Origin: Amorphochlora amoebiformis
Lineage: Eukaryota > Cercozoa > Chlorarachniophyceae
Direction of reading: 5' to 3'
Assembly (NCBI GenBank): GCA_054601695.1
Contig: BAAHQB010000413.1
Location: 57,283 to 121,282, forward strand
Length of the DNA stretch: 64,000 bases
Under the pieces are notes generated by a model that did no database searches, was not told the DNA's origin, and saw only the letters and a program-made list of their open reading frames with translations. Made by a program: the position numbers and the translations under genes. Below are positions 58,765 to 64,000 of this stretch, piece after piece (the first letter of the stretch is position 1; every line of letters starts with the position of its first letter).

Positions 58765-58812
58765 ACACAGTATGAAAGCATACTTTTGAGTATATGTCGA
58801 CAAATATTGAAC
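57070..58812. repeat. TTAGGG array, TA repeat and a ~60-bp intronic tandem repeat
   Basis: 57,248-57,345 is TTAGGG repeat. 57,347-57,397 carries a possible exon. About 57,720-58,010, 58,085-58,140, 58,350-58,430 and 58,765-58,812 hold diverged copies of a ~60-bp AT-rich unit containing ACTTTTGAG and CCTACAAATAC. They resemble the first intron bases after the donor at 58813 (gttcaatatttgtcgacatatactc on the minus strand), so they may be amplified intron start. Confidence 0.6.
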
Positions 58813-60813
<2,001 letters not shown>

Positions 60814-60824
60814 CTGTAATTTAA

Positions 60825-60888
<64 letters not shown>

Positions 60889-60892
60889 ATAT

Positions 60893-60966
<74 letters not shown>

Positions 60967-61068
60967 TGTATTCATTTATGTAATATCGTGGTATATATGT
61001 AAATGTTATAATTGATACTCGCTTTTATATATATATATATATATGTATGTATAACTTTGTAATATGGT

Positions 61069-61104
<36 letters not shown>

Positions 61105-61185
61105 AAAGATATATTTATATATACATGTATATATATATATATACACGTGTGGGCATCGATATCTTTATATATATATATATATATG

Positions 61186-61238
<53 letters not shown>

Positions 61239-61274
61239 ATAATATATATATAATATATATATATATAGACATAT

Positions 61275-61326
<52 letters not shown>

Positions 61327-61327
61327 T

Positions 61328-61358
<31 letters not shown>

Positions 61359-61363
61359 AACAC

Positions 61364-61419
<56 letters not shown>

Positions 61420-61473
61420 CCTGGAAGAGAGAGATCAAACTTATAGTCCATATGTTGTATATTACATATATAT

Positions 61474-61517
<44 letters not shown>

Positions 61518-61529
61518 CATATATATATA

Positions 61530-61579
<50 letters not shown>

Positions 61580-61672
61580 TATAAATTTAAAATTAATTAT
61601 TTTATTGATGTATATATATTATATATATGAGTATATATATCTATATATATAATATACTTATATATATATATA

Positions 61673-61721
<49 letters not shown>

Positions 61722-61774
61722 TACGAACATGTATTATACGAATACATACATCACATTTACACCGGTAGTTCCTG
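60814..61774. repeat. TA repeat with one short island
   Basis: Nearly all (TA)n. The island at 61,415-61,460 has, on the minus strand, a frame reading [10 protein letters not shown] before a gtaata donor, which could be a further exon. A candidate 22-nt minus-strand exon lies next to the acceptor at 61,772-61,774. Confidence 0.6.
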
Positions 61775-63715
61775 GAATAAGTTGAAAAGGATAAGAAAGA
61801 GAGCAAAAAGAGAGGGAAAGATAGAGCGAAAGAGAGGGAAAGAGAGGGGAAAAAGAAGGGGAAGAGAGGGAAAGAAAGACATGAAAAGGGAATGAGAGAG
61901 GGAAAGAGAGGGATAGAAGGAGGGGAAGAGAGGAAAAGGGAATGAGAGAGGGAAAGAGAGGGAAAGATAGAGCGAAAGATAGAAGGAAAGAGAGGGAAAG
62001 AGAGGGAAAGAAGGAGGGGAAGAGAGGGAAAGAAAGACATGAAAAGGGAATGAGAGAGGGGAAGAGAGGGAAAGAAGGCGGGGTAGAGAGGGAAAGAAAG
62101 AGAGGAAAAGGGAATGAGAGAGGGAGAAAGAGGGAAAGATAGAGCGAAAGATAGAAGGAAAGAGAGGGAAAGAGGAAAGAAGGCGGGGAAGAGAGGGAAA
62201 GAAAGACATGAAAAGGGAATGAGAGAGAGAAAGAGAGGGGAAAAAGAAGGGGAAGAGAGGGAAAGAAAAGAGAGGAAAAGGGAATGAGAAAGGGAACGAG
62301 AGATAAGGAACAAAGAAGAGAGAGAGAGAGAGGGAGCAAAAGAGGAAGAAAGAAGAGATAGAGGAAAGAAAGAGGGAGGAAAAGAGAGGGGAAAGAAGAG
62401 GGGAAGAGAGGAAGAGAGGGAAAGAAAAAGTGGAATAAAAGGGAAAGAGGGGAAGAGGGAATGAGAAGAGAGGGAATAAAAGATTTTATGAAAGAGAAGA
62501 GAGGGAAAGAAAGAGAAGAGAGGGAAAGAAAGAGAAGAGAGGGAAAGAAAGAGAAGAGAGGGAAAGAAAGAGAAGAGAGGGAAAGAAAGAGAAGAGAGGG
62601 AAAGAAAGAGAAGAGAGGGAAAGAAAGAGAAGAGAGGGAAAGAAAGAGAAGAGAGGGAAAGAAAGAGAAGAGAGGGAAAGAAAGAGAAGAGAGGGAAAGA
62701 AAGAGAAGAGAGGGAAAGAAAGAGAAGAGAGGGAAAGAAAGAGAAGAGGAAAGGGAAAAGAAAGAGAAGAGAGGGAAAGAAAGAGAAGAGAGGGAAAGAA
62801 AGAGAAGAGAGGGAAAGAAAGAGAAGAGAGGGAAAGAAAGAGAAGAGAGGGAAAGAAAGAGAAGAGAGGGAAAGAAAGAGAAGAGAGGGAAAGAAAGAGA
62901 AGAGAGGGAAAGAAAGAGAAGAGAGGGAAAGAAAGAGAAGAGAGGGAAAGAAAGAGAAGAGAGGGAAAGAAAGAGAGGAAGAAATATGAGGGAGAGAGAG
63001 AGAAAGAGAGAGCGAGAATGAATGCGTGTGGGAATTAGACAGATATGGATTATGAGAAAGGGAAAGGAGAGGAAGAGAGAGGGAGGGGGGACAGAGAGAG
63101 TGAGCAAGAGGGTGTGGCAGAGTGAGTGAGAGAGATTGTGTGAGAGGGAAAGAATGAGTGAGAAAGAAAGAGAGAGAGAGCAAGGGAGAGAGCGAGGGAG
63201 AGAGAGAGCGAGGAAGAGAGAGAGAGCGGAGAGCGGGGAGAGAGAGCGAGGGAGAGAGAGAGAGAGAGCGGAGAGGGAGAGAGAGAGAGCGCGGAGAGAG
63301 AGAGAGCGCGGAGAGAGAGAGAGAGCGGAGAGAGAGAGAGAGCGGAGAGAGAGAGAGAGCGGAGAGAGAGAGAGAGCGGAGAGAGAGAGAGAGAGCGGAG
63401 AGAGAGAGAGAGCGGAGAGAGAGAGAGAGAGCGGAGAGAGAGAGAGAGAGAGAGCGGAGAGAGAGAGAGAGCGGAGAGAGAGAGAGAGAGCGGAGAGAGA
63501 GAGAGAGAGAGTGAGAGCGGAGAGAGAGAGAGAGAGCGGAGAGCGAGGGAGAGAGAGAGAGAGAGCGGAGAGAGAGAGAGAGAGCGGGGAGCGAGAGAGA
63601 GAGAGCGGAGAGAGAGAGAGAGAGAGCGGGGAGCGAGAGAGAGAGAGCGGAGAGCGAGGGAGAGAGAGAGAGAGTGGAGAGCGAGAGAGAGAGTGACAAG
63701 AAGAGGTAAAGAAGG
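61775..63715. repeat. 1.9-kb purine tract (plus strand)
   Basis: Almost pure A/G. Sub-arrays include a 19-bp unit GAAGAGAGGGAAAGAAAGA repeated about 25 times at 62,470-62,975 and GAGAGAGAGAGCGGA-type units at 63,215-63,690. On the minus strand it is a polypyrimidine tract ending cttattccag at 61,772. Confidence 0.92.
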
Positions 63716-63796
63716 GTTCCAACGACGTGTTCCAAATTCCAGATTCAAATACGTATATGAGTATACATTCATCGAATACATAGGAAAACACACAAG

Positions 63797-63837
<41 letters not shown>

Positions 63838-63907
63838 TGTATAATAACATAAATACATACCTGTAACGCATACACACATACTTAAGGTATATAGACCGTA
63901 CCAGTCA

Positions 63908-63909
63908 GA

Positions 63910-63943
<34 letters not shown>

Positions 63944-64000
63944 TAGGGTTTGGGTTTAGGGTTTAGGATTAGGGTTAGGGTTAGGGTTTAGGGTTGGGGT
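63908..64000. repeat. Mixed TTAGGG/TTTAGGG array at window end
   Basis: Both 6-bp (TTAGGG) and 7-bp (TTTAGGG) units occur. Whether the array continues past the window cannot be seen. Confidence 0.9.

Noticed and set aside
63690-63760. Plus-strand exon ending FQRRVPNSRFKY before gtatat
   Set aside because: It is open and has a GT, but it depends on reading the purine tract as coding and conflicts with the minus-strand acceptor at the other end of the tract. Strand undecided.
61675-63875. Two ~700-codon minus-strand frames (Ser/Leu/Phe-rich)
   Set aside because: They are translations of the polypyrimidine strand of a purine repeat. Long open frames are expected because the tract cannot form stop codons in these frames.

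Overview
This is a nuclear contig from an intron-rich eukaryote, probably a protist. Introns are GT-AG and mostly filled with (TA)n microsatellite. Vertebrate-type TTAGGG/CCCTAA repeats occur in both orientations in at least fifteen internal places. One protein carries a signal peptide followed by a Ser/Arg-rich stretch, the bipartite leader typical of algae with complex (secondary) plastids, so such an alga is plausible; the genus cannot be named from the sequence.

Positions 1-14,000 hold three recognisable genes, rebuilt exon by exon. They are the C-terminal half of an importin-11-type nuclear transport receptor (+, 1744-4525), a complete 14-exon arsenite methyltransferase (-, 5288-9161) with all four family cysteines, and a complete 4-exon HAD-type 5'-nucleotidase of the cN-II/NT5DC group (+, 9402-13670). 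The last two are head to head across about 240 bp. The importin and methyltransferase genes converge.

Positions 14,400-61,000 look at first like simple repeats, but scattered 20-140 bp islands behave as exons of minus-strand genes. Each has an acceptor, an open frame and a donor, and neighbouring islands usually join in phase. The largest chain (27561 to 14404) has 20 exons and 19 phase-compatible introns and encodes at least 370 residues of an unrecognised Arg/Lys/Glu-rich, partly coiled-coil protein. Shorter chains lie at 29183-31179, 34154-37883, 38572-41242, 47257-50890, 51478-57069 (with a PPR-like segment) and 58813-60813. Gene borders here are uncertain.

The most unusual feature is that many of these exons are surrounded by decayed copies of their own edges. 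Copies of exon tail plus donor lie only on the donor side, and copies of acceptor plus exon head lie only on the acceptor side. One exon has 15 tail copies and three head copies. Several introns also begin or end inside telomere-like repeat, which supplies the splice site itself. From about 60,900 to the end there is TA repeat, a 1.9-kb purine tract and more telomere-like repeat.
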